The position numbers and the translations under genes are program-made. Under the pieces are notes generated by a model, which worked only from the letters and a program-made list of their open reading frames with translations, was not told the DNA's origin and ran no database searches. Positions 20,504 to 32,920 of a DNA stretch of 64,000 nucleotides are shown here, one piece after another. Every line of letters begins with the position of its first letter. The first letter of the stretch is position 1. The stretch covers positions 9,955,501 to 10,019,500 of the forward strand of contig CM027382.1 of assembly GCA_015680905.1 (NCBI GenBank), written 5' to 3'. Origin of the DNA: Coptis chinensis. Taxonomy: Eukaryota > Streptophyta > Magnoliopsida > Ranunculales > Ranunculaceae.

Positions 20504-23500
20504 CTTGGTAACGCGGGAAGATAGGAATCGGGCTCATGGCGGCCTGAGACAACCCTCTGGAGGTGGTGCTGCAGGGGATGGTGGGTCGAGCTCCCGACCT
20601 GAAGGGGGGTCGATTGATGCTCTTGTAGAGCCGGAGATGGTGGTCTTCAATCCTCGTGTAAGGAGCAGGTCGGAAAAGAGAAGAAATGATGCCCCTGAGC
20701 AAGATGCTACCCGAGCTGCCAAAGTTGCATGGCATGCTCTTGGGGAAAGCTCCAGTAGGGGTTCTTCTAGTGGTGGTCGGCGGTGCTACGGTTGCTTTCG
20801 TCGGTCGGGTGTGACCGAGCGGCGAGTCATGGACTTGGCCAGCTTTGGGGCGGGTCTAGTCCGTCTCCTGTGGTGCGAGAACCTAGTCCGCTGGCGAAGC
20901 CGAAGGGTCCTCGCAAAGCTAGTGGAAAGTCAGTTATGGTTGCGGATGACTTAGAGTCACAGTTTGTGTATTTAGACGACAACGGGGTTCAACGAACTGT
21001 GAGGCGAACTGATTGTAGTTTCAGGTCGAGTAAGGTATCGGCTTGTCGCTAGAAACGAGATAGCTCGGGCGAACCGTAAGGAGCTAGATGACGAGGGTCG
21101 GGCTGATAACCCGAAGCGGATGGAAATCGCGCAATGTCCGGTAATGCGGGATTTGTCCCCTTTGATGTATCTCGTTTCGCTTATATGCGCTCGTGACTGG
21201 TTATTAACATATGTGTGCAACTGCAGCTTGTGAGTGGGTTTCAGAAGTTGAAGGAGATTGCTTAGTTCGCGGAGGCAGATAGAGAGACTGTGGTGAAGCT
21301 GTCAGACGAGTTGAAAAAAGTTCAAGACGCCGCTAAGATGGAACGTGAGGAGCTCGAGGACTTGAAGAAAGCACATCAAGCTCTGAGTCTGGCCAAGATG
21401 CTAAAGGATACCGAGGCAGAAAATCTAAGGCTAAAACTACAGGCTGCTGAAGAAAACGTCATCGCAGTGACTGTGGAAATTGGTAGGTTGAATGAGTATG
21501 CCTTACACGTACTGCAAGAAGGTTGCTCAAGACGCTACGAAGGCCTATGACGACCTGGATGCTGACTTTGTTGAGCTGGAAGCGGACTACAAAGCTTTGA
21601 AAGAGGAGCATATACATGGGATGTCTCGTACCACTGGAATAGGTGCAGGGAGATGTCGGTAGTGTTCTTGCTTCTTCAGTGGTCGTGCTAGAGGCCGTGG
21701 TACTGCGAGCTGAAGCTGTTACATCTGATGTGCTTATGAGTTTGGATTTGGATGGAGTGTCCGTTGTGGTTGAAGGGAGGGATGCTGAAATTGACGAGTC
21801 GCTTGTGGCTGGAGAGCTAGTTGTTGCGCGTAGAGATGGCGAGTTGTAACTTTGTCTTGCTAATCTGTATGCTTGTAAGCTGTGATACCATAGAGCTGGT
21901 TTCCTGGGGTAACATGGGCAGTTCGCTTTTCTTGCATTTATGTGCTACGACTTTGAACGATCTGGTATCCCGTACTGGTTTGGGGTAACCATGTGAGGAT
22001 GAGTATTGGTCAGCCTGGTTGGATTTCCTGAGTAGGCTCAGCAACTCGGCTAAGGAACGAACCGTGGTTGGGGCTTGTCCGAACAGGTCGTTTTTTGCTT
22101 ATATGCTATGCTTGTTGCTTGTTTCCCTGTTGTGTGTGTCGTTTGCTTGATTGAATGTATGAACGGTGATGCTGCTATAACTATGCATGTCGGATGTCTA
22201 CCGGTGATAAGCGACCGCAAGTAACACGTAGAGGCTTGAATGAGCGTCATGTCGTTAAATTGTCTTCAATTTTAGGTGTCGCCTGTAATGATGTTACCAG
22301 ATCGCTGTGACTTGTACATAGAATAGGACGTATAGTGTTCTGTTCATTGCCGCGAACGGTAGTATTTCCTCACGTGTGTGACACGTGTAGGAAAATGAGC
22401 GGTTCAAGGAGCGTAATGATGGCGGGCAGATGGCCTGACGTTTAGCGTCTCAAGGTAATTATGATGTGCTTAGGGAAAAGATGTTACATAATAAGTAAAA
22501 TTGTTCGTAGAATACCAAAGGTATTTGCTTGGCTTCTTGTCTTAGCTCCTTTTTGCCTTAACGCTGTGCACTACCTTCTTCACTGCTTCTACAGGTACGT
22601 TTGTTTTCATTCTTGGATGTACCTTTTTGAAAAGGAGTTGGTGGATAGCTCTTTAACTCATGCGGTATTATCTCTGTTCGTAGGTTTGATTATGGCAAGG
22701 TGCCGCAAATATGTGAGAGGAGAAGGGAGTATGAGAGAGACTTCGCCTCTGGTAATGGAGGAGATGGAATTCGACCCTCATGTGCACAGTGATCGTGGTA
22801 AGAGGAAGGTTGTTTCTGTAGGAGGCAAAGGCAACAATCGACCAAGGAGAGTTGGTCGTCTGGCTGGTGGCATTGTATTTAGGTCGCCACAGTGGGTAGG
22901 CGACACCGAACATCATGCTGCGAAGCGTAGCGACCTGAGGCAAGGTCACCAAGTCGCTGGTGAGAATTTGTCCCCACGATTCGGGGATGTGGATAGCGAA
23001 TTCTACTACCTGGGGAAGACGGGGAAGAAGCGTACGGTAAAACGCTCGGACTGTAGCCACTCTCGGCACTCATAGCGACTAGCCTTCTAAAGGGGATCGT
23101 GTTGGATGGTGACAAGGCGGAAGTGAAAGATGAAGATATGGAGACACTGTTGGGGACGATGGATATGGCCGCTTGTTTGGTGAGCTCATGATGTGCTAAG
23201 TTGTTGTGTTTGTTTCCATGGCAATTTTGATCTTTAACTTTGTACGCGCAGTTTCTTGCAGGGTATGATAAACTGAAAGATGCTGTGCAAAATGTTGAGA
23301 CTGATGATAACCCGCACATCGAGCTGGGATGTATGCGAGCTGCGTGGGGAGCTGACAAGAGGAAGCTAAAGGTGATGACCAACAAGTATCGAATCTTTTT
23401 TGCCGCCGAACGCGTTAAGTTGGTTACGGATATGACTGATCTAGAGGGGGAGTTAGCTAAGGTGACTGCATATGCCAAAAAATGTCAAGGGGTAGCGCGC

Positions 23501-24000
23501 AAAGCACAGGAGGCGTATACCATGGCCTGTGCCGAATATGCCGCTCTAGATGAGAAGTATCACCTTCTGAAGAAAGCGACCGGGGCGCGCAGGAGCAGGG
23601 CAAGGTATCGTGTGATCTTTGAGATCTGCTTTCGGCACCGCTTCTACTAGTCGACCCCCGAAGATAAGCATGTCTTGACTGATGTTTGATGGTGCAATCT
23701 ATCCTTGTCTATTTCAGCTAAAAAGAAAATCGTGAGTGTTCTTTACGTTATCCTCTCTTATATGAGAGTTAACAATAGAGCTGTGTCTTCAGGCTTGCCT
23801 GAGCAGTTTGTCACTTTGGTACAGAGAACTGGTTTCCACGGAAGTGGCAATTCGATGTCTTGTTAAATTTGTAATAAACACCGATCTGGATTTCCTGGGT
23901 AGACCCAGCAGATCGGTGGATCTAGTTGTTTTGGCGTTGGCCGAGTATTGCTACTGATTGGGTTTGGAATGCATGTTTTTGCTTAATTGCTTGTAGTTAG
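20500..24000 (+). other. Two diverged copies of an antisense module of the Tat element
   Basis: Plus-strand coding-like sequence continues after the MITE in two related modules, about 20.5-22.1 kb and 22.6-24.0 kb. Each has a basic, low-complexity segment (EMVVFNPRVRSRSEKRR versus EMEFDPHVHSDRGKRK), then a short conserved block (DLESQFVYLDDNGVQRTV versus DVDSEFYYLGKTGKKRTV followed by (R/K)R(T/S)DCS), then a predicted coiled coil (for example KKVQDAAKMEREELEDLKK and LEGELAKVTAYAKKCQ), and then similar trailing DNA (GGATTTCCTGnGTAG). They look like an old tandem duplication of one module. Function unknown. Decayed along with the element. Confidence 0.5.
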
Positions 24001-24251
24001 CATCCTGCTTATTATGCATGTGACTTGAAATAACTGAGGAGCTTGAGACTTAGATTAAAGAAACGTTTTGCCTGTGATTATCGCTTTCTTTCTTGGTCAT
24101 CATGTTATAAGAGAAGAAACGCTGGGAGCATTCTAGATGATCTGAGTCTAGAATTAAGAGTTCTCCACTAGGTGGATTGATCTGAGCTTAGAATTAATAC
24201 TCAAGAGAGTGTTTTGCTCAAGCAGAGCGTGTTGGCTTATATAAGCATAAT

Positions 24252-24800
24252 GCTCATGGAGAACGTTCTCGTATGGTCGACCCTAGAAGTATAGGTTCTC
24301 GACGAGCGAGGTTCGGAGAGGCTGTGGAGCCTGTAAGCTCCAGAGAGCTGTTTGCTCACGGAGAGCGTTCCCGTTTGGTCGATTCCTAGAAATATAGGTC
24401 CTCGACTTGACAAGACTTGGAGAGGCTGTGGAGCCTGTAAGCTCTAGAGAGCTGTCTGCTCACGGAGAGCGTTCTCGTTTGGTCGATCCTAGAAATATAG
24501 GTCCTCGACATAACAAGACTTGGAGAGGCTGTGGAGCCTGTAAGCTCCAGAGAGTTGTCTGCTCACGGAGAACGTTCTCGTTTGGTCAATCCTAGAAATA
24601 TAGGTCCTCGACTTGATAAGACTTGGAGAGGCTGTGGAGCTTGTAAAGCTCCGGAGAGTCAGTTATCGCTCCACGGAGAGCGTTCTCGTTTGGTCGATCC
24701 TAGAAATATAGGTCCTCGACTTGACAAGACTTGGAGAGGCTGTGGAACCTGTAAGCTCCAGATAGCTGTCTGCTCACGGAGAGTATTAGCTTATGACAGC
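24252..24800. repeat. ~103-bp tandem minisatellite in the Tat element, about 5 copies
   Basis: Units start at 24252, 24354, 24458, 24561, 24668 and (partial) 24772, giving periods of 102-107 bp. Each unit has GCTCACGGAGAGCGTTCTCG, then CCTAGAAATATAGGTCCTCG, then CTTGGAGAGGCTGTGGAGCC, and ends GCTCCAGAGAGCTGTCT. The first unit is the most diverged. Tandem repeats between integrase and the 3' LTR are common in Tat-lineage elements and are a known source of plant satellites. Confidence 0.92.
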
Positions 24801-25039
24801 GTATTGCTCGCTGAGAGTGTTGGACAAGGTAAGTGTACTGGTCGTTCTTCCGGTGCGAATTGTATGACTTTTCGATGCAAGTAAATGGAGTAGATTGTAA
24901 TAGGCAACGAAGAAATTTAACCTTGAGTTTATACTAAACGAAAAACGAAATATACAACATCAGTGGTTTTACTGATAAATTTTTTTCAGCAGATAAGTAT
25001 TCCAAGGGTGGGGCAACAATTTCCCCTCTTGAGTTTTTA

Positions 25040-26040
25040 TCCACTATGCTCCATTGCCTACAACGTGTTCAACGATGTATGGGCCTTCCCACGTAGGTGC
25101 TAATTTAGAGTCGTCTTGCGTCTTTTTTAGCACTAGATCGCTAGGTTGAAAAGATCTAGGATGCACTCGTTTATTGTAGGAGTTCTTCAGAGTTTGTTGA
25201 TAAGATGTGATTCTGATGGCGGCTAAGTCACGCCGTTCTTCTAGCAAGTCGACCTCTCGTGCTAAAATGGAGTCATTGTGTCCCGTCTCTACGAGCTCTG
25301 ACCGAGTCGTATTGACTATCAGTTCGGTGGGAATTACGGCTTCTGTGCCATAACACAAGGAGAATGGAGATTCGCCTGTACTGGACCGAGCTGTGGTGCG
25401 ATGAGCCCACAAAATGTTCTCCAACTGATTTGGCCATTGGCTCTTGTTCTTTTCAATCTTTTTCTTCAAATTTTCTAAGATTGCCTTGTTGCTGGCTTCT
25501 ACTTGACCATTACTCTGGGCGTATTGTGGAGTAGAAAATGCATGAACGATCTTCCACTTGGCTAGAAATTTTTTAACTGTTCCGCCTTTGAATTGGGGGC
25601 CATTGTCCATCACTAGTGTGTGTGGCAAACCAAATCTAGTGATGATGTGAGTCCAGATGAAGTTTCTGACATGTGATTCTTTGACATGCGCTAAAGGAAT
25701 GGCTTCGACCCACTTAGTAAAATAGTCGGTTGCAGCTAAGACGAAGTTGAAACCAGTGCTTTTCTGTAGGATGAATGGTCCCATGATGTCCATGCCCCAC
25801 ATGTGAAATGGTCATGGGCTCGCTATACTGATCAGCTCGCGAGCGGGTTGGGTGATGTTGTGGCCAAATGTTTGGCATTTTATACACTTGAGAATGTATG
25901 CTTTGGCGTCGATCTGCATACGGGGCCAAAAGTATCCTTGGGAAATTGCTTTGTAGGCTAAAGAGCGACTTCCGGCATGATTTCCACATTCTCCTTCGTG
26001 AATTTCCACAAAAATCAATTGACCCTGTTCTGGAGTAATG
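25040..26040 (-). other. Integrase region of the Tat element (fossil)
   Basis: Minus-strand translation shows the zinc-binding module (...GECGNHAGSRSLAYKAISQG, CIKCQTFGH) and the catalytic core (WGMDIMGPF, DYFTKWVEAIPL, DNGPQFKG) in the usual order, with the conserved acidic residues recognisable. Family role: it joins the cDNA to the host chromosome. The wording WGMDIMGP...DYFTKWVEA is typical of the Tat/Athila branch. Confidence 0.85.
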
Positions 26041-26349
26041 CATCGCAAGTGTGGTCCACCAGCAGATTTCCTGAATAACTTGTTATGAAGTAAGCAATAA
26101 CGACGCGATGCGATATGGGATTTGCACGCCTTGGTACGCTTCGGCGGGGGCGCCATCTTTGGATGTAGTCTATGATGGGCTGCATCCATGTTTGACTTCG
26201 GTGATTGCGCCGTGAGGGGAATAGATAAACTTATTGCTAGGGCGTGCTTGACTTGGTACGTAGGTCGGTCGACTATTTCAATGAGTAGTTGTCTTGGGAC
26301 GCAGTTCGGTGTTTGAGTGGCTAAGTAAGCTAAACTATCCGCGTGACGG

Positions 26350-28430
26350 TTCTCGTCACGCAAAAAATGATGTATGGTAGCTTTCTTAAAAGAAGGCAGT
26401 AAATGATGAACGACTTGAAGATATTTCGAAAGGTTACCTTCATGGGTAGTGTACTCTTTTGCAACCTGGCGAACGACCAGTTGCAAGTCACTAAAGACTT
26501 GGAGTTCCTTTACACCGAGCTGTAGCGCCATGTGAAGTCCCATGATCAATGCTTCGTACTCCGCCTCGTTGTTGGAAATTGCGAAGTCGATTCGAACTGA
26601 CTTCTCTACCATAGTTCCATCGGGTGACACTAAGACGACTCCTATGCCACTCCCACCAGGGTTGCTAGAGCCATCTACAAAGAGAGACCAGATTGATTTG
26701 ATACGTTCCTTTGTGTCTGCGAGCTCTGTTTCTGGTTCCCAATTTGGGTCATCGACAGGGAAATCTGCTAGGAAATCTGCTACGACTTGACCTTTCTGAG
26801 AAGTTCGAGGTACGAACTCCATGTGGTGTTCGCCGAGCTCTTCGGCGCATACTACCATACAAGTAGTCTTGTTTTCTTTGTGGAAGATTTTCTTCAAAGG
26901 GAGGTCGGTAAGTACTTTGATCGGATGTGCTTGAAAGTACGACCTGAATTTTCTTGCCGAATACAACAAAATAAGTACGGCTCTTTCAAGGAAAGAATAA
27001 TTTTTTTCAACTGGCATGAGTGTCTTACTTGTAAAGTAGATCAGTTTTTCTGAGTTGTTCTCCTCTTTGAAGAGAACTGAGCTGATTGTGAAGTCTGATA
27101 TTGCCAGATAGAGCCCCAGTGTTTCACCATCTGTTGGTTTGGCTAAGACGGGAGGAATGGTGAGGTACTCTTTGAGAGTGGCGAATGCTTGATGGCATTG
27201 ATCGTTCCATGAAAACTGCTCGCCTTTTTTGAGGAGTTGTAGGAACAGTCGACACTTGTCTGACTCCTTGGATATGAATCGGTTAAGTGCAGCGACCATG
27301 CCTGACAGTTTCTGTATCTGTTTCTTTGTCCGTGGATCGGGCATGTCTAAGAACGCTCGGATTTGGTATGGATTTGCTTCGATCCCTCGCTGTGACACCT
27401 GATATCCTAGAAACTTTCCGGAGGACGCTCCAAAGAGGCATTTCTCTGGGTTCAGCTTCATTCGGGTTCGGCGTAACCTGGAGAACGCTTGCTCAAGGTG
27501 AGTGAGGTGGTCGCCTGCTTTCTTGCTTTTGACGACCATGTCGTCGATGTAAATCTCCATGGTATCTCCTAACATGTCCTGGAACATGTCAATTACCAGA
27601 CGTTGATACGTCGCTCCAGCGTTCTTAAGGCCGAACGGGAGGACGTTGTAGCAATAAATTCCTTGCTCTGTAATGAATGAGGTCTTCTCTTGATCCTCCT
27701 CAGCGAGTGGGATTTGGTTGTATCCGCTGTACGCGTCCATGAAGGAGAGAAGTTCATGACCACAGGTTTGGTCGACAAGTCAGTCAATGCGAGGTAGGGG
27801 AAAACTATCTTTCGGTGTCTCTTGATTTACATTCGTGAAATCGACGCATAGGCGAACCGTTCCATTCTTTTTGGGAACCGCGATGATGTTAGCGATCCAG
27901 TCTGGATAGTCTACCTTTCTGATGAAACCGACTTGCTTGAGTTTGTTGACCTCGTCGTTGATGGCTTTCTGAAATCGCAGGGATAGTCGGCGAGGCCGTT
28001 GGCGAACTGGTTTAGCATTGGGATTGACCTTTAATCTATGACATGCTACATTAGGATCTATTCCAGGCACATTTATATACGACCAAGCAAAAACATCTTT
28101 ATTCATGGATAAGAAGTTTGCAAGCTGGGCCTTGACTGTGGGGTCAAGATTAGCCCCTACATAGACTAACTTGGGGTCGTCTTCTGTTCCTAAATTCACA
28201 CGCTCTTTTTCTGTAGCTGGGCGTGCTGCGTCTGATGGCGATGTGTCTTTTGGCGATTTGATCTCTAGGACTGCTTTATTGCTCTGAGAGACGGTGTGAT
28301 TGACAGCTGAGGTTGGAGCGACCTCTGTGGCAACGACAACAGGGGTATGCGTGATCTCTGGAATCGGGGCTGGTTGCATGATACTTGATGGTGCGACTTC
28401 TGGGGTCGCAAATGGTGCCACGACAACATC
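26350..28430 (-). other. Reverse transcriptase and dual RNase H region of the Tat element (fossil)
   Basis: From right to left on the plus strand: RT fingers and palm (PKKNGTVRLCVDF, MDAYSGYNQIPL, YIDDMVV near 27550), the connection with the classical RNase H (GLYLAISDFTISSVLF), and then a second, plant/archaeal-type RNase H (FVDGSSNPGGSGIGVVL, NNEAEYEALIMGLHMA). Two RNase H domains in tandem are a known mark of the Tat lineage. Confidence 0.85.
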
Positions 28431-28579
28431 TGATGCGACCTCTGGGGCTTTGATCGATGGAACGACGGATACTGGATTGACATATGAGGTTTTGACTGGT
28501 GAAGTAACGACTAGTAGAGCGATTGCGGGCGTCTAAACAGGAGAGAAGGTTTTCTTGCTGGAGCCCCCAGCGTTCTGCG

Positions 28580-29080
28580 GTGTAGTTTAGACTTTGACTC
28601 CGGCAACTAAGTTGTTTGCCATTGTATAACTGGTGGGCTCGTGCTTTATGTGGATTGGTACACTGGCGGTCTTACTTGCTGATAAGATTTGATTACAATG
28701 ATACGCTTCGAGTTGATTGCTGCGAAGTTCCATCATTCCTCTAGGGCCTGGAAAACGGAGAACTTGATGCAATGTTGACGGTACAGCTTGCATTTGATGG
28801 ATCCAACGCCGTCCTAGTATGGCATTGTAGGACAACTTGATGTCTAGGACGCTGAAGCGTGATATTGTAGCTGACTTTATCTTCTCTAGACCCTACCGAT
28901 ACTGGGAGTATGATGTCACCGACGGGGTTGGTCCTGGAGCCATTGAACCCGTAAAGGGGGGCAATCGGATCTATGAGGACTGATTTGGGTAAGCTCATCT
29001 CTTGAATGGTGTGGTAGAACAAAATGTCGCACGAACTCCCAGGGTCGATCAGGACGCGCTTGATTGTCTAGTCGCTAATC
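28580..29080 (-). other. Aspartic protease region of the Tat element (fossil)
   Basis: The active-site block VLIDPGSSCDILF is readable near 29030-29065, and the flap/C-terminal block SYNAILGRRWIHQMQAVPST downstream. Both are typical of plant Gypsy proteases, which cleave the Gag-Pol polyprotein. Confidence 0.75.
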
Positions 29081-30611
29081 TTGACATGGACGACAAGTGC
29101 GTCATTGTGAGGGAGGCAGACCTTGTTGAGGTCGGCCTCTGTGAAAATGATATCTCCTGTGTTCCGACCTGAGCTTCGCGGGGCATGTGCTGCTTGTGAA
29201 GTGAAATGATACACTTCCTGAAGAGCGCCGACATGACGTCTTTTCTCTCTGGAGGAGGTTACAGAATCATCTAGGAAAGTAATCATATGAATGGTTTTAG
29301 CATTGTCGCGATCTGACAAGTGCTGTCTTTGCTCGTGGCGAGAACGGTCTCTGGGACGTCCTCTGCGTTGGGGGCGAGCTTGAACCTCTTGGCGGTTATG
29401 GTGAGGCGGAGATCGACTGCGTACTCGGTGAGCCATAAGTTTATAGCGCAAGTCTCCGTCAGGAATGTTGGTGTACTGTTTTATATGACCAGCTTCCACG
29501 AGGTCCTGGAGATAGTGCTTAAGCCCCCAGCACGCATTGGTTTCATGACATTTTGCTTTGTGGAATGCGCAGTAGGGCTTGTCAGGTCGATCTATTGGTT
29601 GCCTCACATATGGTCGGAAATATGAGGCTCGCTGGATCTTGTCCAGTATGTAACTAGGGGATCGTGTTAAGACAGCGAACTCTCTGCTGTTGTTCGGTCG
29701 GGTACCTGCCTTTGGTGCAAGCGACTTGGATCGCTTCTTGGCACACGGGGTGTGATCAGAGATCGCTGCCACCTCCTGGTCCTTGGCTAAGCCATGGAGC
29801 TTCAAACTTTCTTGCAATTTAATATACTTGTCTACCCGAAGCGCATATTCGACGGCATTTCACGGCGCTTCTTTCATCAATGATCCGGAGAGGTCGTCGA
29901 TTAGCGCTTTCGGCAAAGCGTTAGAAAATGCCAGTGTGGCAAAAGACTCTTTTAGGCCGCTTTCCATACATAACAGTTTGGCCTTAAACCGTCCTAAGAA
30001 TTGGCGAATAGTTTTATCTTCCCTGAATGATAGCTGGAATAGTGAGTCAAGATCTGCTTTCTTTCGTTTGTTGTGCACGTATTGACTGGCAAACAGATCA
30101 GTAAGATGTTCAAAGGTTTTGATAGAATTAGACTCAAGTAAGAAGAACCAATCAAGTGCGCAATCCTTGAGACTGACTGGAAATAATCGACAGTGAAGGT
30201 GATCAAACTCGGGTGAACTGTAAAGCGCCAGACTTTGAATGTAGCGAGCCACATGCTGACCGGGGAACGTGCTGCCATTGGACATTGGGAAACGTGGTTG
30301 GATAAAATCTTGAGGAGAGGGTTTATTGAGGACATCGGCACTGAACGGAGATGCGCGGTATGTCTTGAGAATTTTTTGAACAATCTAGGTCGCATCCTTT
30401 CTTCGCACTCGCCGATCCTTTATGAGCATTCGTTAATCTGTTGATTAACTTCGTTGATGCCGTTCTCAGCGGCGTTACCGACTGGTTGTTGTTGGTAAGC
30501 ATCTACTTGTGCTCGTAAAGCAGCATTTTCTTGCTTGAGCAAGGAAATGCTCTCGTTTGTTAATCCCAGTTGGTTTGCGAGGTTTTGAACTTGAGCTTCA
30601 AGGCTTGCCAT
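29080..30611 (-). other. Gag region of the Tat element (fossil)
   Basis: It starts near 30611 with a coiled-coil N-terminus (MASLEAQVQNLANQLGL) and continues with the retrotransposon gag core (ALDWFFLLESNSIKTFEHL, EDKTIRQFLGRFKAKL) and a basic Arg/His-rich C-terminal part (RSRSPPHHNRQEVQARPQRR). The order and the primer binding site just upstream agree with a standard gag. Confidence 0.75.
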
Positions 30612-30692
30612 GCTTTGTGGGCTTGAGAATCGTTGGTTTTTGAGTTGTGTGAGAGTGGTTTCTCAAGTAATCGAGACCACAGATGGCGCCAA

Positions 30693-31235
30693 TGTAAATG
30701 AGTGTTTTGGTTTTTCTTTACATGCAATGGAGGAGAGGAGGATGGGTTTGGGTTATGGAGAGACCGAGTTCGCTAATGAGCGAGCTGCCTACGTATCTTC
30801 TCTTGATTTTTAAGGGGAGAGAAGAATCAGGTCTCACGTAGTTCAAGTAGGTGGTATTTATAGGCCTAAGGGAGTGTTGATCCTTGAGACACGTGTACCC
30901 TCTTGTACATATGTAGGGTGGAGATTATGAATGTGTGTTGGGTTGGTTTTAGTATGAATTGTGTGCTGATTGGGAGTTGGTGCGGTAGTCCATATTTCCC
31001 GGTGATGGGATGTAAAAGTAAGATTTTGGTGATGATTACATCTGGTGGTGTGTGTTTTATCTGAAGCGTTCTGTCTCCAGTCTTTTATTTGTCTTGAGAT
31101 ATCCTTGAACGAGCTTAAGCGTACCACCTACATGGAGGGAGTTGCTTATAGATCGGTCTTGGAGGTCGATGTCCTGAGTTCGCTTATGCTCCACGCGTGT
31201 GCAATATTCCTTAATGAGGATATTACTCCCCTACA
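30693..31235 (-). repeat. Right (5') LTR of the Tat element
   Basis: 543 bp, beginning TGTAAATGAG and ending CCTACA on the plus strand, and colinear with the left LTR. The primer binding site lies immediately inside it on the minus strand. Confidence 0.92.
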
Positions 31236-32920
31236 GTAGGTATTTTATGTGGACTGTACTTCTTTTTATGATATTAGTCACTATTACCCTTGGGTCATTG
31301 GGTGTATATGTGACATACTGGATGTGAGCTACTTATATATATTCATGATCTTGTAATTGAAGTTGGAATTGATTACTTCTGCGCTCTGCAATTACTTGAT
31401 ACCCAGATAAATAATATCACCACATCACGAAAGTAACCAAATCCAAAGGTGATTGGTGAAGAATCACTTGGCAGGTTGATTCTAATAGGGATATGATCCT
31501 ATGAAGAATGGAAGATCATGGTAGAAGGAATAGAGTAAATAAATTTAATGCAATCATTAGGTTCAAAGAGTGGTTTTATTATCTAGTCTAGGCCGGAGTG
31601 TCGTTCATATGTAAGTATTTTTGTATGCAGGACACACTTTGGCTATGGACACCGCACATATGATATAAGTAAAGACACAGTCAATTATAAAGGTTTATTG
31701 TTTTCAATTACATGTATTGATTACATATACTAGCATATGTGCACTCCCTTAGGGCGTCAAATTGATCAGTGCTACAGAAGGCGAGGTTCTTCTAAAATTT
31801 TGTCCCATAAAAGCATGTTAAAGTGTGAAACTAAACGAAACTCAAAACCATGAACTCACATACACTAGCGAACTAAACGAAACTCGAAACCATGCACTCA
31901 CATACTCCAGCTGGTAGTTTGCCTAATACATGTTTAGGACTCTATCACAGTATATAAGATGGGGCTCGAGATAATTGAAAGAAAAGTTACAAATTTGGCC
32001 TCCATGTGCAGAGTATATCATCTCGCTTCATTTGGTTGGGGATGTTGATTGAATTTCCATTTCGACACATTGGATATTCATGCATCCTACTCTAATTGTC
32101 CAATATAAAATTCTATTTATACAAGTGTACCACGAGGCTGACAAAGAAAGCTCATTAATGAGCTTCTGAACAGAGGTTCAGTTTATAAAATTATGTAAGG
32201 ATACATACAACCTTTGAAATTTACATGCTAAAACTTTATGAATTGAAAGGACACCATCATGGTAACAAACAAAAAAAAAATTGCGTATAGAAACTTTTAG
32301 ATATGATCAACTTGTTTACAGGCTAACGACTGAAATAATCTTACAAAATTTGTCATATGGTTAAAGAGCCAAAGTTTATCATGAGTTTCACAAAACCAAG
32401 ATGCGAAACAAAATGAAAGAAAAGTAGAAAAAAGAAAAAAAAAATGTTGATGATCAGACAATCTACGTGCTTCATGCTGATTATATACGCAAAACCAACC
32501 TCGTCATCCAGAATTAGAAGTCACATGAATCAGTTGGAGAAGTAGGCCAGATAGGGCATAGACGCAACATGATTTTTAGATTGCAAGTTGGAATGCTATA
32601 TGGATGAATGAACTTCGAGTGCCAGAACTGGGCTAATGCCTAGAGGCTAGCACCAACACACCTCTACACAAAAAAAAAAGAATAACACTACACAATAAAT
32701 TAAATTACATCGGTAAAACAAAGTAATTAAGTTAGAGTTATAGCATAATTACAATTACTATAAAAGTATTAGCCTCGTTAGGGGTAAGCTTTCTTTCTTA
32801 ACTTAATATTAAGAAGGCTAGAACTTTAAGAAGATGGTTTAGTAGTTATTTTTGTTTAATAGGGTTAACCAATATTACCCCCCACTAGATGAGCCAATTA
32901 GGATTTCCCCCCATTAGATG

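Larger units (their letters stand above)
14227..31235 (-). mobile_element. Ty3/Gypsy LTR retrotransposon, Tat lineage (fossil, with nested insertions)
   Basis: It is bounded by near-identical LTRs and a perfect 5-bp target duplication GTAGG (14222-14226 and 31236-31240). It is about 17.0 kb long, or 12.8 kb without the nested CACTA and hAT elements. Read on the minus strand, the order is LTR, primer binding site (TTGGCGCCATCTGTGG, just inside 30692), gag, protease, reverse transcriptase, two RNase H domains, integrase, a tandem-repeat region, antisense ORFs, a polypurine tract (GAGAGGGGG near 18000) and LTR. The second, plant-type RNase H and the antisense ORFs place it in the Tat lineage. 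The coding region is broken, with roughly seven or eight breaks. By hand count the LTRs are about 96% identical plus one indel, which at 1.3e-8 substitutions per site per year would be roughly 1.5 million years. Confidence 0.9.

Noticed and set aside
18523-23650. Treating the plus-strand ORFs as an independent host gene.
   Set aside because: They lie between the polypurine tract and pol of an LTR element with intact target duplications, and antisense ORFs are known for this lineage.
24407-24884. Open frames of 62 and 117 codons across the 103-bp repeats.
   Set aside because: They arise because the repeat unit happens to lack stops in that frame; the repeat length is not a stable multiple of three.
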